Positions 17,287-25,890 of a DNA stretch of 64,000 bases are shown here, in pieces (the stretch's first letter is position 1; the number at the start of each line of letters is the position of its first letter). The stretch is from Azonexus sp. Lineage in GTDB: Bacteria > Pseudomonadota > Gammaproteobacteria > Burkholderiales > Rhodocyclaceae. Made by a program: the position numbers and the translations under genes. The notes below the pieces were generated by a model, which saw only the letters and a program-made list of their open reading frames with translations, did no database searches and had not been told where the DNA came from. The stretch is from positions 161,888 through 225,887 of the forward strand of contig NZ_JAKLLH010000011.1 of NCBI RefSeq assembly GCF_023150235.1. The letters run 5' to 3'.

Positions 17287-17784
17287 TCAGGCTGCCAGGG
17301 GTTTTTCTGCCTTGCCGCGACGAGGCTGCGGCCCCAGGCGTTGATCGGCCAGTACCGCGACCTCGGGAGGCGCCATCTTGTGCTTCTGGCTATTGACCAG
17401 ATCGGCCAGGGATACCGAGGAAAGGTATTCGTACATCTTGACGTTGAGGGTGGACCACAGATCGTGCGTCATGCAGCGATGTTCGTCGTGGCAGTTTTCC
17501 CGGCCACCGCACTGGGTGGCATCCAGCTGCTCGTCGACGGCGCGGATGATGTCCGCCACCGTCAGCTCGCTCATCGGCTTGGCGATGCAGTAACCGCCGC
17601 CGGGACCGCGCACGCTATCCACCAGCTGGTAGCGACGCAGCTTGCCGAACAACTGCTCGAGATAGGACAAGGAAATCTGTTGCCGCTCGCTGATGCTGGC
17701 CAGCGCGACCGGTCCGTTGTTGCTGCGCAGCGCCAGATCGATCATTGCGGTTACCGCGAAGCGGCCCTTGGTGGTTAAGCGCAT
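17287..17784 (-). CDS. iscR: Fe-S cluster regulator IscR
   Basis: A 165-residue Rrf2-family repressor: N-terminal winged helix (MRLTTKGRFAVTAMIDLAL) and the [2Fe-2S] ligands C92, C98 and C104 (QCGGRENCHDEHRC). With a cluster it represses its own operon; when clusters are scarce it lets isc genes be made. It is the first gene of the isc operon and is preceded by two IscR type-1-like sites. Confidence 0.97.
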   Translation of the reverse strand: MRLTTKGRFAVTAMIDLALRSNNGPVALASISERQQISLSYLEQLFGKLRRYQLVDSVRGPGGGYCIAKPMSELTVADIIRAVDEQLDATQCGGRENCHDEHRCMTHDLWSTLNVKMYEYLSSVSLADLVNSQKHKMAPPEVAVLADQRLGPQPRRGKAEKPLAA

Positions 17785-17800
17785 CTCGACTCCCTGAGTA

Positions 17801-17825
17801 ATAACCTAGTATTGCGGTCAACTAT
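17801..17825 (-). promoter_or_regulatory. IscR type-1 site 1, in iscR leader
   Basis: Read on the minus strand, a 25-base site beginning ATAGTTGACC and ending TAGGTTAT matches the E. coli type-1 IscR consensus at about 20 of 25 positions. It overlaps the probable -10 element (TATAGT, 17821-17826) of the iscR promoter, an ideal place for repression. Confidence 0.75.
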
Positions 17826-17850
17826 ACCCAAGACCGAAAAAATTAGTCAA
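17821..17850 (-). promoter_or_regulatory. iscR operon promoter
   Basis: On the minus strand a -35 TTGACT (17845-17850) and -10 TATAGT (17821-17826) are separated by 18 bases, about 40 bases before the iscR ATG. Both elements are covered by IscR-type sites. Confidence 0.65.
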
Positions 17851-17854
17851 CTAT
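17830..17854 (-). promoter_or_regulatory. IscR type-1 site 2, partial, over the -35 element
   Basis: On the minus strand ATAGTTGACTAATTT is a perfect left half of the type-1 IscR consensus; the right half is poor. It covers the -35 element and overlaps the last bases of cysE. Its centre is 29 bases from site 1. Confidence 0.55.
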
Positions 17855-18592
17855 TTTACTCAGGTATTTTGGATCAAAATGATCGGCCGGCTGAACTTCC
17901 TGGTCGCATTTGACGCCTTGCGCATCCAGCTCGCGCAACAGGCTGGCCAGACGCCGATCCGTTTCGGCGGCATGGTCGAGCAGGCCGTGAATGGCCCTGG
18001 CCAGGGGGTCGTCCTGATCGCGGGCCACGGCATAAGCGGAAAAACCCATCTTCTCGGCCTGCGCCTCGCGCTCGCGGCTCTCGCGGTCGATGATCCGGGC
18101 CGGATTGCCGACCGCGGTCGCCCCCGCCGGCACCGGCTTGGTGACTACCGCATTCGAGCCGACCTTGGCGCCGGCGGCAATCACGATCGGCCCGAGCACC
18201 TTGGCCCCGGCACCGACGACGACGCCGTCCTCCAGGGTCGGATGGCGCTTGCCCTTGTTCCACGACGTTCCGCCCAACGTTACCCCGTGATAGAGCGTCA
18301 CATCGTTGCCGATCTCCGCCGTTTCGCCGATCACCACGCCCATGCCGTGATCGATGAAGAAGCGGCGCCCGATCGTTGCGCCGGGGTGGATCTCGATCCC
18401 GGTCAGCATGCGCGAGAGATGGGCGGTGAAACGCGCCAACCAGCGCAGGCGATGCCCCCACAACCAGTGCGCGACGCGGTGCATGATCAGAGCATGAATG
18501 CCGGGGTAACAGGTAAGGATTTCCCAAGTCGAACGTGCCGCCGGGTCGCGGTCGAAAACCGCACGAACATCCTCACGCAAATGCCGGAACAT
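17843..18592 (-). CDS. cysE: Serine O-acetyltransferase
   Basis: A 249-residue protein with the N-terminal helical domain and the left-handed beta-helix of hexapeptide repeats ([51 protein letters not shown]) of serine acetyltransferase. It makes O-acetylserine, the cysteine precursor, and so supplies the substrate of the desulfurases encoded next. The catalytic HG and DHG motifs are present. It ends over the iscR promoter region, on the same strand. Confidence 0.94.
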   Translation of the reverse strand: MFRHLREDVRAVFDRDPAARSTWEILTCYPGIHALIMHRVAHWLWGHRLRWLARFTAHLSRMLTGIEIHPGATIGRRFFIDHGMGVVIGETAEIGNDVTLYHGVTLGGTSWNKGKRHPTLEDGVVVGAGAKVLGPIVIAAGAKVGSNAVVTKPVPAGATAVGNPARIIDRESREREAQAEKMGFSAYAVARDQDDPLARAIHGLLDHAAETDRRLASLLRELDAQGVKCDQEVQPADHFDPKYLSKIVD

Positions 18593-18675
18593 GGGGGCGA
18601 ATCCCTTGAGAGAGCAAAGCGGGATTCTAAAATACTCGACTGAATCTGTCAGCTATTGTCGAGGATGCCCAGTGT

Positions 18676-18873
18676 TCAGAATACCGGGCCGGCAAACACT
18701 TCGTGAAACCAGGCCTCACCATCGACAATCGCCGGCCAGGGCGACGGCTGCTGCGCCGCAGCATAAGGGGATTCAGGTTGGGCGGAGGCAAATACCTCGT
18801 CGTAGCTGAGGGCTTCCGTCGCTTTAAACCCCGGTTTTACCAGGCTGTGAACGAGAAAATCGAGAATATTCAC
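18676..18873 (-). CDS. Small acidic protein of unknown function
   Basis: A 65-residue protein (MNILDFLVHSLVKPGFKATEALSYDEVF...), no signal peptide or membrane helix and no recognised domain; aromatic C-terminus WFHEVFAGPVF. Two GTG starts are possible: 18882 and 18873. The strong Shine-Dalgarno AAAGGAG is eight bases before the second, so 18873 is preferred. The sequence between the Shine-Dalgarno and the start is a copy of the GTCGACCGTG half-palindrome that is repeated in this genome. Confidence 0.6.
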   Translation of the reverse strand: MNILDFLVHSLVKPGFKATEALSYDEVFASAQPESPYAAAQQPSPWPAIVDGEAWFHEVFAGPVF

Positions 18874-19052
18874 GGTCGACACTCCTTTTTTTGAAAAATT
18901 GAAGACAAAAAAAGTCTAGTCTTTTTGCTGCACTGCACAAAGCAATGTTTTATGATCGCCCCGACAAGTTTTTCTTACCCCTCCCATTTCCCCCTCTTTT
19001 CCACCCCCTGCTCCAGCGCCGCCCCCGCCTTCGCGCCGCAGCTTCAATCTCC

Positions 19053-20012
19053 ATGCCCAAGCGTCTTCCGCCACTCAACGCCTTGCGTAGCTTCCTGGTC
19101 GCCGCCGAACAGCTCAATTTCCGCCGGGCAGCGCTGGAGCTGCACGTCACTCCGGCGGCGATCAGCCAGCAAATACGAAGCCTGGAAGCGCATCTGGGAA
19201 GCCAGCTTTTCATCCGCGATGCACGCGGCCTGCGCCTGACGGCGGCGGGAGAAGCCCTGTTGCCGCAAACGCGCGAAGGTTTTGCCTGTCTTGAGCGGGC
19301 GCAGGCGGCGCTGATCGCCGGCAAGCCGCAAGCCGTGCTGCGCATCGGCGCTCCGGCAGCCTTTGCCAGTCGCTGGCTGGTGGCACAACTGGGCGATTTC
19401 AGCGCCCGCCATCCACAAATCGCGCTGCATCTCGGCAGTTCGGCCGATTACATCGATAGCGACGACAAGGCACAGCTCAAGCTGCCCCCGGACATCGATG
19501 TCCTCATCCGCTACGGCAGCGGCGACTACGCCAGCGCGCAGGCCAGCCGGCTGCTGGCCGAAGACTACCGGGCAATCGGCCAGCCCGCGCTGTTCCGGCA
19601 AAGCCAGCCTTTTGCCGAATGGCTGGCGGACCAGACGCTCTTGCACGACGACTCGCTACCGGAGGCCGGCCCACGCCCGAGTTGGAGCGACTGGTGCCGC
19701 CTGGCGGCGGTGAGCGGTATCGATTGCCAGCGCGGGCCACGCTTTTCCAATACCGTGCTGGTCCGCGAAGCGGCACTCGCCGGCCAGGGCATTGCACTCC
19801 TGCAAAAAATGCACATTGCCGACGATCTTGCCGCCGGCCGCCTGATGCTCGTTCATCCACGGGGACTGCCGTCACCCTGCGCCTATCACCTGCTACTGCG
19901 CGATGCCGGACATCCTCATGCGCTTGCCTTTGCCAATTGGCTGCGCGAGCTGTGCGCGCGGAGAGAGGAAAATCAGGCACCGGCAGCGGCCAGCGGCGGC
20001 AGACCGCAGTAG
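19053..20012 (+). CDS. LysR-family regulator, GcvA-like
   Basis: A 319-residue LysR regulator: N-terminal helix-turn-helix (PPLNALRSFLVAAEQLNFRRAALELHVTPAAISQQIRSLEAHLG) and a periplasmic-binding-like effector domain. The PPLNALRSF start is typical of the GcvA/AmpR branch. An upstream ATG at 18945 would add a low-complexity Pro/Leu/Arg tail and is rejected in favour of MPKRLPPLNALR. Its target is unknown; the gcv operon is 35 kb away in this window. It ends 40 bases inside the convergent ykgJ-like gene. Confidence 0.9.
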   Translation: MPKRLPPLNALRSFLVAAEQLNFRRAALELHVTPAAISQQIRSLEAHLGSQLFIRDARGLRLTAAGEALLPQTREGFACLERAQAALIAGKPQAVLRIGAPAAFASRWLVAQLGDFSARHPQIALHLGSSADYIDSDDKAQLKLPPDIDVLIRYGSGDYASAQASRLLAEDYRAIGQPALFRQSQPFAEWLADQTLLHDDSLPEAGPRPSWSDWCRLAAVSGIDCQRGPRFSNTVLVREAALAGQGIALLQKMHIADDLAAGRLMLVHPRGLPSPCAYHLLLRDAGHPHALAFANWLRELCARREENQAPAAASGGRPQ

Positions 20013-20320
20013 CGGCGAGCGCGGTTGCAGGCCGGATGCTCGATATCGAATTCGCGGCATGGCGACGGTCGACCGTGGTAAATGCCGCAAGCGACGGCGA
20101 CGCCGATTTCACCCTGCAGCGCAACGCAGCGGGTCGCCTCGCCGGTCGCGTCGGTGCCGCGCATGCGCACCAGCGCCGGGGTCAGCGGCACGGTCATCGC
20201 CAGCGGCACCCCTTCGCCCCAGGCAAAGGCGCCGCCGGCCAGCTCGGCCGGATGAAAATCGACGCGCAGGCTGGCGCAGCAGGCACCGCAACTCTGGCAG
20301 GGGCTGCTGGTGGCGCTCAT
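19973..20320 (-). CDS. YkgJ-family cysteine-cluster protein
   Basis: A 115-residue Cys-rich protein starting MSATSSPCQSCGACC, with later cysteines at RCVAL, VACGIYHGRPSPCREF, HPACNRARRYCG. This is the YkgJ/zinc- or iron-chelating family pattern; such proteins are thought to hold a metal cluster, function unknown. The ATG overlaps the stop of the methyltransferase gene (ATGA). A near-perfect palindrome copy lies inside it. Confidence 0.82.
   Translation of the reverse strand: MSATSSPCQSCGACCASLRVDFHPAELAGGAFAWGEGVPLAMTVPLTPALVRMRGTDATGEATRCVALQGEIGVAVACGIYHGRPSPCREFDIEHPACNRARRYCGLPPLAAAGA
20064..20077. repeat. CACGGTCGACCGTG palindrome, one mismatch
   Basis: Reads GACGGTCGACCGTG (13 of 14), within the C-terminal half of the YkgJ-like gene. 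Confidence 0.6.
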
Positions 20321-21168
20321 TGGTGCTGATCCACGGTCGACGCCGGATTTTGCTGAAAATCGAGGGAAAAACCGGCGGCACATCCGACGGCTGCAGCGCC
20401 GCCCTGGTCAGGCGCAGCCGCCGCCGCAAAATCGACGACGCAACGCCACAGGCCGTGGCCCGAAGCCAGGTATTTTTTCTCGAACGGCGTCATCGGCTGC
20501 CCGCCCGGCGGCAAGGCATAGGCCTCGGCCGCCACCGGCTGGCCGCTCAGGCGGCTCAAGGCGAGCGCCATTTCGGCAATGTAGATCGACCAGTTGCTGC
20601 GGCACTCGACCACGCCGCCGAGTTCGCGCCACACCGGGAACACCGCGTGCCCGTGCCAGCGCCGCGCCAGGTGGCCGATCTTGGGCCAGGGATTGGGGTA
20701 GAGGTTGTAATGTCGCGCCAGGCGGATGCCCTCGCCGGCCAGCAGGCGCCAGAAATCGACCAGGTCGGCGCGCAGCAGCAAGGCGTTGGCCGGTAACGGC
20801 AGCGGCTTGGCGCGTTGCAGGCGGTCGAGCGACTGATCGACGCCGAGCACGAAATGATCGGGATACTGCGCGGCAATCGCCAGCGTGCTCCAGCCAACGC
20901 CGCAGCCGGCGTCGAGGATCAGCGGTGCCGCCGGATTCCAGTCCCGCCAGGCGGCCAGCGCCGTCGCCAGCGCCGCCCGGTTGTAGTCGAGCACCGGCTT
21001 GCGGAAGGGATGCGCGAGGTGGCGTTCGAGCAGGCCCGGCAGATCGCGGTGCGGCCCGTCCTGGGCGCTGGCGATGAAGCGGGAATTGCCCTCGGCGGCG
21101 GCGCCTTCCTCGTCCGCAAGCGCGGACGCTGTGTCCTGCTCGGCAGACCAGCCGGAATCGCGGCTCAT
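20317..21168 (-). CDS. TrmB-like SAM-dependent methyltransferase
   Basis: A 283-residue methyltransferase with a SAM site LILDAGCGVGWSTLAIA, acidic residue LGVDQSLDRLQRA, and HYNLYPNPWPKIGHLARRW, which corresponds to the FPDPWxKxRH motif of tRNA (guanine-46-N7)-methyltransferase. It differs enough from canonical TrmB that it may be a paralogue. It is coupled to a tRNA-dihydrouridine synthase gene upstream (ATGA overlap), which supports a role in tRNA modification. The frame is open to 21543 but only because it runs antiframe to dus; MSRDSGWSAEQ is the start. Confidence 0.8.
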   Translation of the reverse strand: MSRDSGWSAEQDTASALADEEGAAAEGNSRFIASAQDGPHRDLPGLLERHLAHPFRKPVLDYNRAALATALAAWRDWNPAAPLILDAGCGVGWSTLAIAAQYPDHFVLGVDQSLDRLQRAKPLPLPANALLLRADLVDFWRLLAGEGIRLARHYNLYPNPWPKIGHLARRWHGHAVFPVWRELGGVVECRSNWSIYIAEMALALSRLSGQPVAAEAYALPPGGQPMTPFEKKYLASGHGLWRCVVDFAAAAAPDQGGAAAVGCAAGFSLDFQQNPASTVDQHQ

Positions 21169-22151
21169 GGATGCACCTCGTTCGGCAAATGCGGCAGGAT
21201 GCCGCGTTCGAGCAGCAAGCGGTCGATTGCCTCGGCCTCCTTGACCGGGCGCAGCAAGGCATAGAGTTCTTCGGCCACCCGGTAATGGCGGCGCAGCAGC
21301 ATCAGCCACTGCTTGATCCGGCCGCCGGCATGCACCGGCCGCACCCGCAGGCGCACGCCCAGCCAGAACTCGGCCAGCGCCGGCACCAGCATGGGCCATA
21401 AAGCCTCGTTGGCCGCGCTTTCGGGCGGCAGTTCGCCGCGAATCCGGCGCGGCAAGAGTGGGTCGGCGAGCGCGCCGCGCCCGAGCATGACGTCGGCGCA
21501 ACCCGATTGCAGCTGGCAGTTGCGGAAGTCGTCCACGGTCCACACCTCGCCGTTGGCAATCAGCGGCAGTTGCACCGCCCGCCGCACTTCGTCGATCAGG
21601 TGCCAGCGCGCCGGCGGCTTGTAGCCGTCGACCTTGGTCCGCCCATGCACGATCAGTTCGTCGGCGCCGCCGGCTTCAATCGCCTGGGCGCAGGCGATGG
21701 CCAGCGAGTGGTCCTTGATCCCCAGCCGCATCTTGGCGGTGAACGGAATCTCGCGCGGCACCTCGGCGCGGATCGCGCTGACGATGGCGTGCAGCAGTTC
21801 CGGTTCACCGAGCAGCGCCGAGCCGCCGCGATGGCGGAATACTGTCGGCGCCGGGCAGCCGAAATTGATGTCAACCCCGGCCGGACGGTGCTTGACCAAA
21901 CGGCGGGCATTGGCCGCCAGATAATGCGGATCGGAGCCGAGCAGCTGGACGCGGATCGGCGTGCCGGCGTCGGTACGGCTGCCCTGGGTCAATTCCGGAC
22001 AGGTACGGAGGAAGGTGCGATTCGGCAGCACGCTCTCGGTAACGCGGACGAATTCGCAGATTCCCCAGTCGTAGCCGCCAACGGCGGTCAGGATTTGGCG
22101 CATCAGGGGATCGGCGAGCCCCTCCATCGGGGCGAGAAGAATACGGGACAT
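21165..22151 (-). CDS. dusC: tRNA-dihydrouridine synthase, DusC type
   Basis: A 328-residue flavoenzyme with the TIM-barrel Dus pattern: RILLAPMEGLADPLMRQ, VDINFGCPAPTVFRHRGGSALL (catalytic Cys), FTAKMRLGIKD, ELIVHGRTKVDGYKPPARW and IANGEVW. The sequence YDWGICEFVRVTESVLP marks the DusC subfamily, which modifies U16 of tRNA. First gene of a three-gene coupled operon with the TrmB-like and YkgJ-like genes. Confidence 0.92.
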   Translation of the reverse strand: MSRILLAPMEGLADPLMRQILTAVGGYDWGICEFVRVTESVLPNRTFLRTCPELTQGSRTDAGTPIRVQLLGSDPHYLAANARRLVKHRPAGVDINFGCPAPTVFRHRGGSALLGEPELLHAIVSAIRAEVPREIPFTAKMRLGIKDHSLAIACAQAIEAGGADELIVHGRTKVDGYKPPARWHLIDEVRRAVQLPLIANGEVWTVDDFRNCQLQSGCADVMLGRGALADPLLPRRIRGELPPESAANEALWPMLVPALAEFWLGVRLRVRPVHAGGRIKQWLMLLRRHYRVAEELYALLRPVKEAEAIDRLLLERGILPHLPNEVHP

Positions 22152-22297
22152 CGAGCAGGACTCAGGCAGCGGAGCGGGCGGGAAAGCAGACAGTTAAGCG
22201 GATGGAAGCAGCGAAGACCAACGAGGACCGGCCAGCGATCCACCGAGAGAATAGGCTCCAGCCACGCAAAAACGGGGGACGCATTATAATCCGCGCC

Positions 22298-22726
22298 ATG
22301 CTGCGTCTTGTTCTCGATACCAACGTCGTCCTCGATCTTTTCCACTGGGCCAATACCGATGCCGTGCCGATCATGGCCGCGCTCGAAGCCGGGCAGATCG
22401 AATGCCTGGCCGACGCCCGCACCCTCGACGAATTGCAACGGGTGCTGACCTACCCGCAGCTCAAGCTGACGCCGGAAATGATCGCCGAACGCTGGGCCCG
22501 CTACACCGCCCGCGTCACCGTCGTCGCCGACGGCGAGGCGCCGCCGCTGCCACGCTGCCAGGACAAGGACGACCAGAAGTTCCTCGAACTCGCCGCCCGC
22601 AGCGGTGCCGACATCCTGGTCAGCAAGGACAAGGCGCTGCTCAAGCTGCGCGGGCGCAGCAAGCTGGCCTTCCAGATTCTCGCCCCGGTCCGCCTCGCCC
22701 CCCACCTGGGCAAGGCCACGGCCTGA
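22298..22726 (+). CDS. PIN-domain protein (putative toxin of VapC type)
   Basis: A 142-residue protein with the acidic residues of a PIN RNase: [12 protein letters not shown] at the start, DELQRVL in the middle and [29 protein letters not shown] near the end. The PIN fold cleaves RNA with Mg2+. No antitoxin gene is seen beside it; several chromosomal members of this family are solitary. MLRLVLDTN at 22298 is chosen over the open frame at 22202. Confidence 0.85.
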   Translation: MLRLVLDTNVVLDLFHWANTDAVPIMAALEAGQIECLADARTLDELQRVLTYPQLKLTPEMIAERWARYTARVTVVADGEAPPLPRCQDKDDQKFLELAARSGADILVSKDKALLKLRGRSKLAFQILAPVRLAPHLGKATA

Positions 22727-22968
22727 TCCGTCGGGCCGGCCGACGCCGGTCACGGTCGACGGCAAAAAATAGCAAAAACCACAAAAATGTCGCCTGGCTG
22801 ACATACAGCCAGCGCCCTTGCGCGCAAGCTATTTACCAATGCGCAACTACGTGCTGTCCACAATGTCCGATACGACAGCACCACGGCAGAATGAAAAAAC
22901 AACAAAAACGACAGCCGGCAAGAATCGTCAGGCCGGCTGGAGATTCACCCACACCTGGAGTCGAAACC
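22727..22968. other. Intergenic region with degraded palindrome
   Basis: 242 bases between the PIN and chemoreceptor genes. A half palindrome CACGGTCGACGG followed by an A-run lies at 22751. No reliable gene, terminator or promoter was recognised. Confidence 0.5.
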
Positions 22969-24987
22969 ATGCTGTTCATTTTCGAGCCGGCAGTGCAGTT
23001 GATGAACCGACTGCGCTTTGCCTATCGTTTTGCGCTGATCGGTGCCGCCGGCGGCGTCCTCATCGCCGGTCTGCTCTGGCAGTTCCTCGGCAGTGTCGGC
23101 AACCAGTTGAGCGCCACCCGCAACGAGATCGCCGGCGCCCGCATGATCGTGCCGATCCGCAGCCTGACCGAAGCCCTGCAGGAGCAGGCCACGGCGCTGA
23201 CCTTGCTCTCGGCCGGCGCCAGCGACAAGGAAATCGCCAGCCGCGCCCAGGCCGCCGCCCAGCGCTTCGACGAATTGCTCAAGCAGGGGCTGGCCGGCGA
23301 CGACCCGCGTTGGCAATTGGCCGCCAGCTGGGAAAAGCTGGCCAAGGACTGGCAAACCGCAAAGAGCGTGCTGCCCGCCTCCTCGACGCCGGAAATCCGC
23401 CAGATCGCCGAACAGATGGAGGCCTCGCTGGCGTCGCACGCGCGCAACGTCGCCGACCGCACCCAGCTGACGCTCGACGGCGAAGTCGAAACCTATTACC
23501 TCAACGACGTGCTGATCGCCCACCTGCCGCAACTCGCCGCGACGCTGTCGCAAACCCGGCTGAAAGCCGCCTACATCGCCGAGGTGCAGATGATCGACGC
23601 CGGCGACAAAGGCCGCCTCGACAAGCTGGTCGGCGACGCGCTGCTGCAACTGGCACGCGTCCGCGAAAGTCTCGGCCGGGCCTTGGCCGCCAGCGGCACG
23701 CCGCCGGCCGTCGCGACCGCGCTCGACAAGCTCGACAAGGACATCCAGGGCCTGCGCCGCTTCGTCGAGGATCAACTGATCTTCAAGAGCGACATCGACG
23801 CCACCCCGAGCGCGGTGCTGAGCAGCACCAGCGCCCCGCTCGCCAGCGTCGGCGCGCTCGCTGCCAGCGTCGAGCGGCAACTGGCCGAGTCGCTCGCCGA
23901 GCGCGAAGCGCGCCTGCTGAGGCAGCGCAACCTCTATCTGCTGCTGGCGGCGCTCGGCCTGGGCATCGCCGGCTATCTTTCGATGGGTTCCTACCTGTCG
24001 CTGGCGCGCGGCAGCCAGCAGCTGATCCAGGGCGGCCGGGCGCTGGCCGACGGCGACCTGCAATACAAAGTGGCGCTCGACTCCAGCGACGAGTACGCCG
24101 ATATCGCCGACAGCTTCAACCGCATGGCCGCGTCGTTCCAGGAAGTCATCCGTTCGCTGCAGCACAGCGCCGGCAGCCTCGGCAACGCCGCCCACGCGCT
24201 GGCCGACAGCACCGGCGAGATCGCCAGCAGCTCGGCAACCCAGGAAACCCTGGCCCGCCAGGCCAGCGACGCGGTGACCTCGATTTCGCAAAGCATCGAC
24301 GACGTCTCGCAGCGGGCCGGCGAAGTCGACGCGATTGCCCGCCATAGCCGCGAGAAAACCACCCTCGGCCAGAACAATCTGGAAACCATGGTGCGCGATA
24401 TCGATATCGTCGAAAACGCCGTGCAGGACATCGCCACCACGGTCCAGGCCTTCGTGGCGACAACGCTGGAAATCTGCCAGATGACGGCGCAGGTACGCGA
24501 CATCGCCGAACAGACCAACCTGCTCGCACTCAACGCCGCCATCGAAGCCGCGCGCGCCGGCGAAGCCGGGCGCGGTTTCGCCGTGGTCGCCGACGAAGTG
24601 CGCAAGCTGGCGGAAAAATCGGCGCAGTCGGCCAGCGCCATCGACACCCTGACCCAGAACGTGCGCAGCCGCACCGACAGCGTCGAAAACGCCATCGGCC
24701 GCGGTACCCATGCCCTGCACGAAAGCGTGCAACAGGCGCGCGCGGTCAAAACCGCGCTGCAGGAAGCCGGGCATTCGGTGCAGAGCACCACCGACGGGAT
24801 CACCGCAATCGGCGTAGCGGTCAATGCCCAGACCGGTTTCAGTCACCGGATCAGCGACAACGTCGAGGAAATCGCCCAGATGGCGACCCGCAACAATGCC
24901 GCCGTCCGCCGTGCCGCCGATGCGGCGCGCGGGTTGGAGATGCTGGCCGAACAGCTGTTGCAGGCGGTCGGCCGTTTTCGTGCCTGA
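22969..24987 (+). CDS. Methyl-accepting chemotaxis protein
   Basis: A 672-residue chemoreceptor. Membrane helix 1 is near residues 18-40, then a long helical periplasmic sensor domain (to about 320), helix 2 ([19 protein letters not shown]), a HAMP segment, and the cytoplasmic coiled-coil signalling domain with the conserved tip [19 protein letters not shown] followed by [22 protein letters not shown]. It controls flagellar motion through CheA/CheW. The sensor domain has the coiled-coil look of an NIT- or four-helix-bundle sensor; its ligand is unknown. ATG at 22969 is preceded by CTGGAG. Confidence 0.93.
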   Translation: MLFIFEPAVQLMNRLRFAYRFALIGAAGGVLIAGLLWQFLGSVGNQLSATRNEIAGARMIVPIRSLTEALQEQATALTLLSAGASDKEIASRAQAAAQRFDELLKQGLAGDDPRWQLAASWEKLAKDWQTAKSVLPASSTPEIRQIAEQMEASLASHARNVADRTQLTLDGEVETYYLNDVLIAHLPQLAATLSQTRLKAAYIAEVQMIDAGDKGRLDKLVGDALLQLARVRESLGRALAASGTPPAVATALDKLDKDIQGLRRFVEDQLIFKSDIDATPSAVLSSTSAPLASVGALAASVERQLAESLAEREARLLRQRNLYLLLAALGLGIAGYLSMGSYLSLARGSQQLIQGGRALADGDLQYKVALDSSDEYADIADSFNRMAASFQEVIRSLQHSAGSLGNAAHALADSTGEIASSSATQETLARQASDAVTSISQSIDDVSQRAGEVDAIARHSREKTTLGQNNLETMVRDIDIVENAVQDIATTVQAFVATTLEICQMTAQVRDIAEQTNLLALNAAIEAARAGEAGRGFAVVADEVRKLAEKSAQSASAIDTLTQNVRSRTDSVENAIGRGTHALHESVQQARAVKTALQEAGHSVQSTTDGITAIGVAVNAQTGFSHRISDNVEEIAQMATRNNAAVRRAADAARGLEMLAEQLLQAVGRFRA

Positions 24988-24989
24988 AG

Positions 24990-25003
24990 CACGGTCGACC
25001 GTG
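24990..25003. repeat. Perfect CACGGTCGACCGTG palindrome copy
   Basis: A 14-base perfect palindrome three bases after the chemoreceptor stop, in the gap before modB. Same sequence as at 7010 and 35440. It is too short to be a good terminator alone. Confidence 0.8.
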
Positions 25004-25080
25004 TCAAACCGGGGAAAGCATTTCACTACCGGCGCCGGGCTGTGTAAACTGCCGTTTTTCCCTATCGGCATGGACTGTTC

Positions 25081-25770
25081 ATGGCCCCGGATGATCTCGC
25101 CGCGATCTGGCTGACACTGAAGCTGGCGACCGTCGTCACGCTCTTGCTGCTCTTGCTCGGCACGCCGCTGGCCTGGTGGCTGGCGCGTACCCGTTCGCGG
25201 CTGAAGCCGGCCATCGGCGCCGTCGTCGCGCTGCCGCTGGTGCTGCCACCGACCGTGCTCGGTTTTTACCTGCTGCTGGCGATGGGGCCGCAAGGCTGGG
25301 TCGGACGGATGACCCAGAGTCTCGGGCTGGGTCTGCTGCCCTTCACCTTCGGCGGTCTGGTCGTGGCCTCGGTGTTCTATTCGCTGCCCTTCATGGTCCA
25401 GCCATTACAGAACGCCTTTGAAGCCATCGGCGAACACCCCCTGGAAGCGGCGGCCAGCTTGCGCGCCAGCCCCTGGGATACTTTCTGGTCGGTCGTCGTA
25501 CCGCTGGCCAGACCGGGCTTCCTCTCCGGCGCGGTCCTGGCATTTGCCCATACCGTCGGCGAATTCGGCGTCATCCTGATGATCGGCGGCAACATTCCGG
25601 AGAAAACACGCGTGGTGTCGGTGCAGATCTACGATCGCGTGGAGGCCATGGAGTACGGCGAAGCCCATGTCCTGGCAGCCTGCATGATGTTCTTCAGCTT
25701 CCTGGTCCTGCTCACGCTGTACACCCTCAACCGCCGGCAAAGCGGTAAAGGCAGGGCAGCAAGAAATTAG
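25081..25770 (+). CDS. modB: Molybdate ABC transporter permease
   Basis: A 229-residue membrane protein with about five helices and the permease EAA loop (EHPLEAAASLRASPWDTFWSVVVPLARPG). The start LTLKLATVVTLLLLLLGTPLAWWLA and HTVGEFGVILMIGGNIP are typical of ModB. It forms the channel for molybdate uptake with ModC. No modA (binding protein) is found in the window; the preceding gene is a chemoreceptor. Confidence 0.93.
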   Translation: MAPDDLAAIWLTLKLATVVTLLLLLLGTPLAWWLARTRSRLKPAIGAVVALPLVLPPTVLGFYLLLAMGPQGWVGRMTQSLGLGLLPFTFGGLVVASVFYSLPFMVQPLQNAFEAIGEHPLEAAASLRASPWDTFWSVVVPLARPGFLSGAVLAFAHTVGEFGVILMIGGNIPEKTRVVSVQIYDRVEAMEYGEAHVLAACMMFFSFLVLLTLYTLNRRQSGKGRAARN

Positions 25771-25870
25771 CGACAGGCATTCATGCCTGTCGCTCAAACA
25801 TGTTTTGGAAGGGGTTTGCATCCCCTCCCAAAACGGTCGCCTGAAATCCCGGCCTTCAGGCCGGGGTTTC
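25769..25870. repeat. Three consecutive stem-loops between modB and modC
   Basis: Hairpin 1 (25769-25794): 11-bp perfect stem starting AGCGACAGGCA, loop TTCA. Hairpin 2 (25802-25834): stem GTTTTGG/CCAAAAC plus GGGG/CCCC. Hairpin 3 (25843-25870): 12-bp stem with one G-T pair, again loop TTCA. The group looks like a REP/BIME-type cluster or an RNA stabilising/attenuating element inside an operon. It fills almost the whole modB-modC gap. Confidence 0.7.
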
Positions 25871-25890
25871 AAACCGGAGTTAGTCTTACG

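Noticed and set aside
22945-25293. 782-codon minus-strand frame opposite the chemoreceptor
   Set aside because: Antisense of a strongly periodic GC-rich coiled-coil gene; no motifs.
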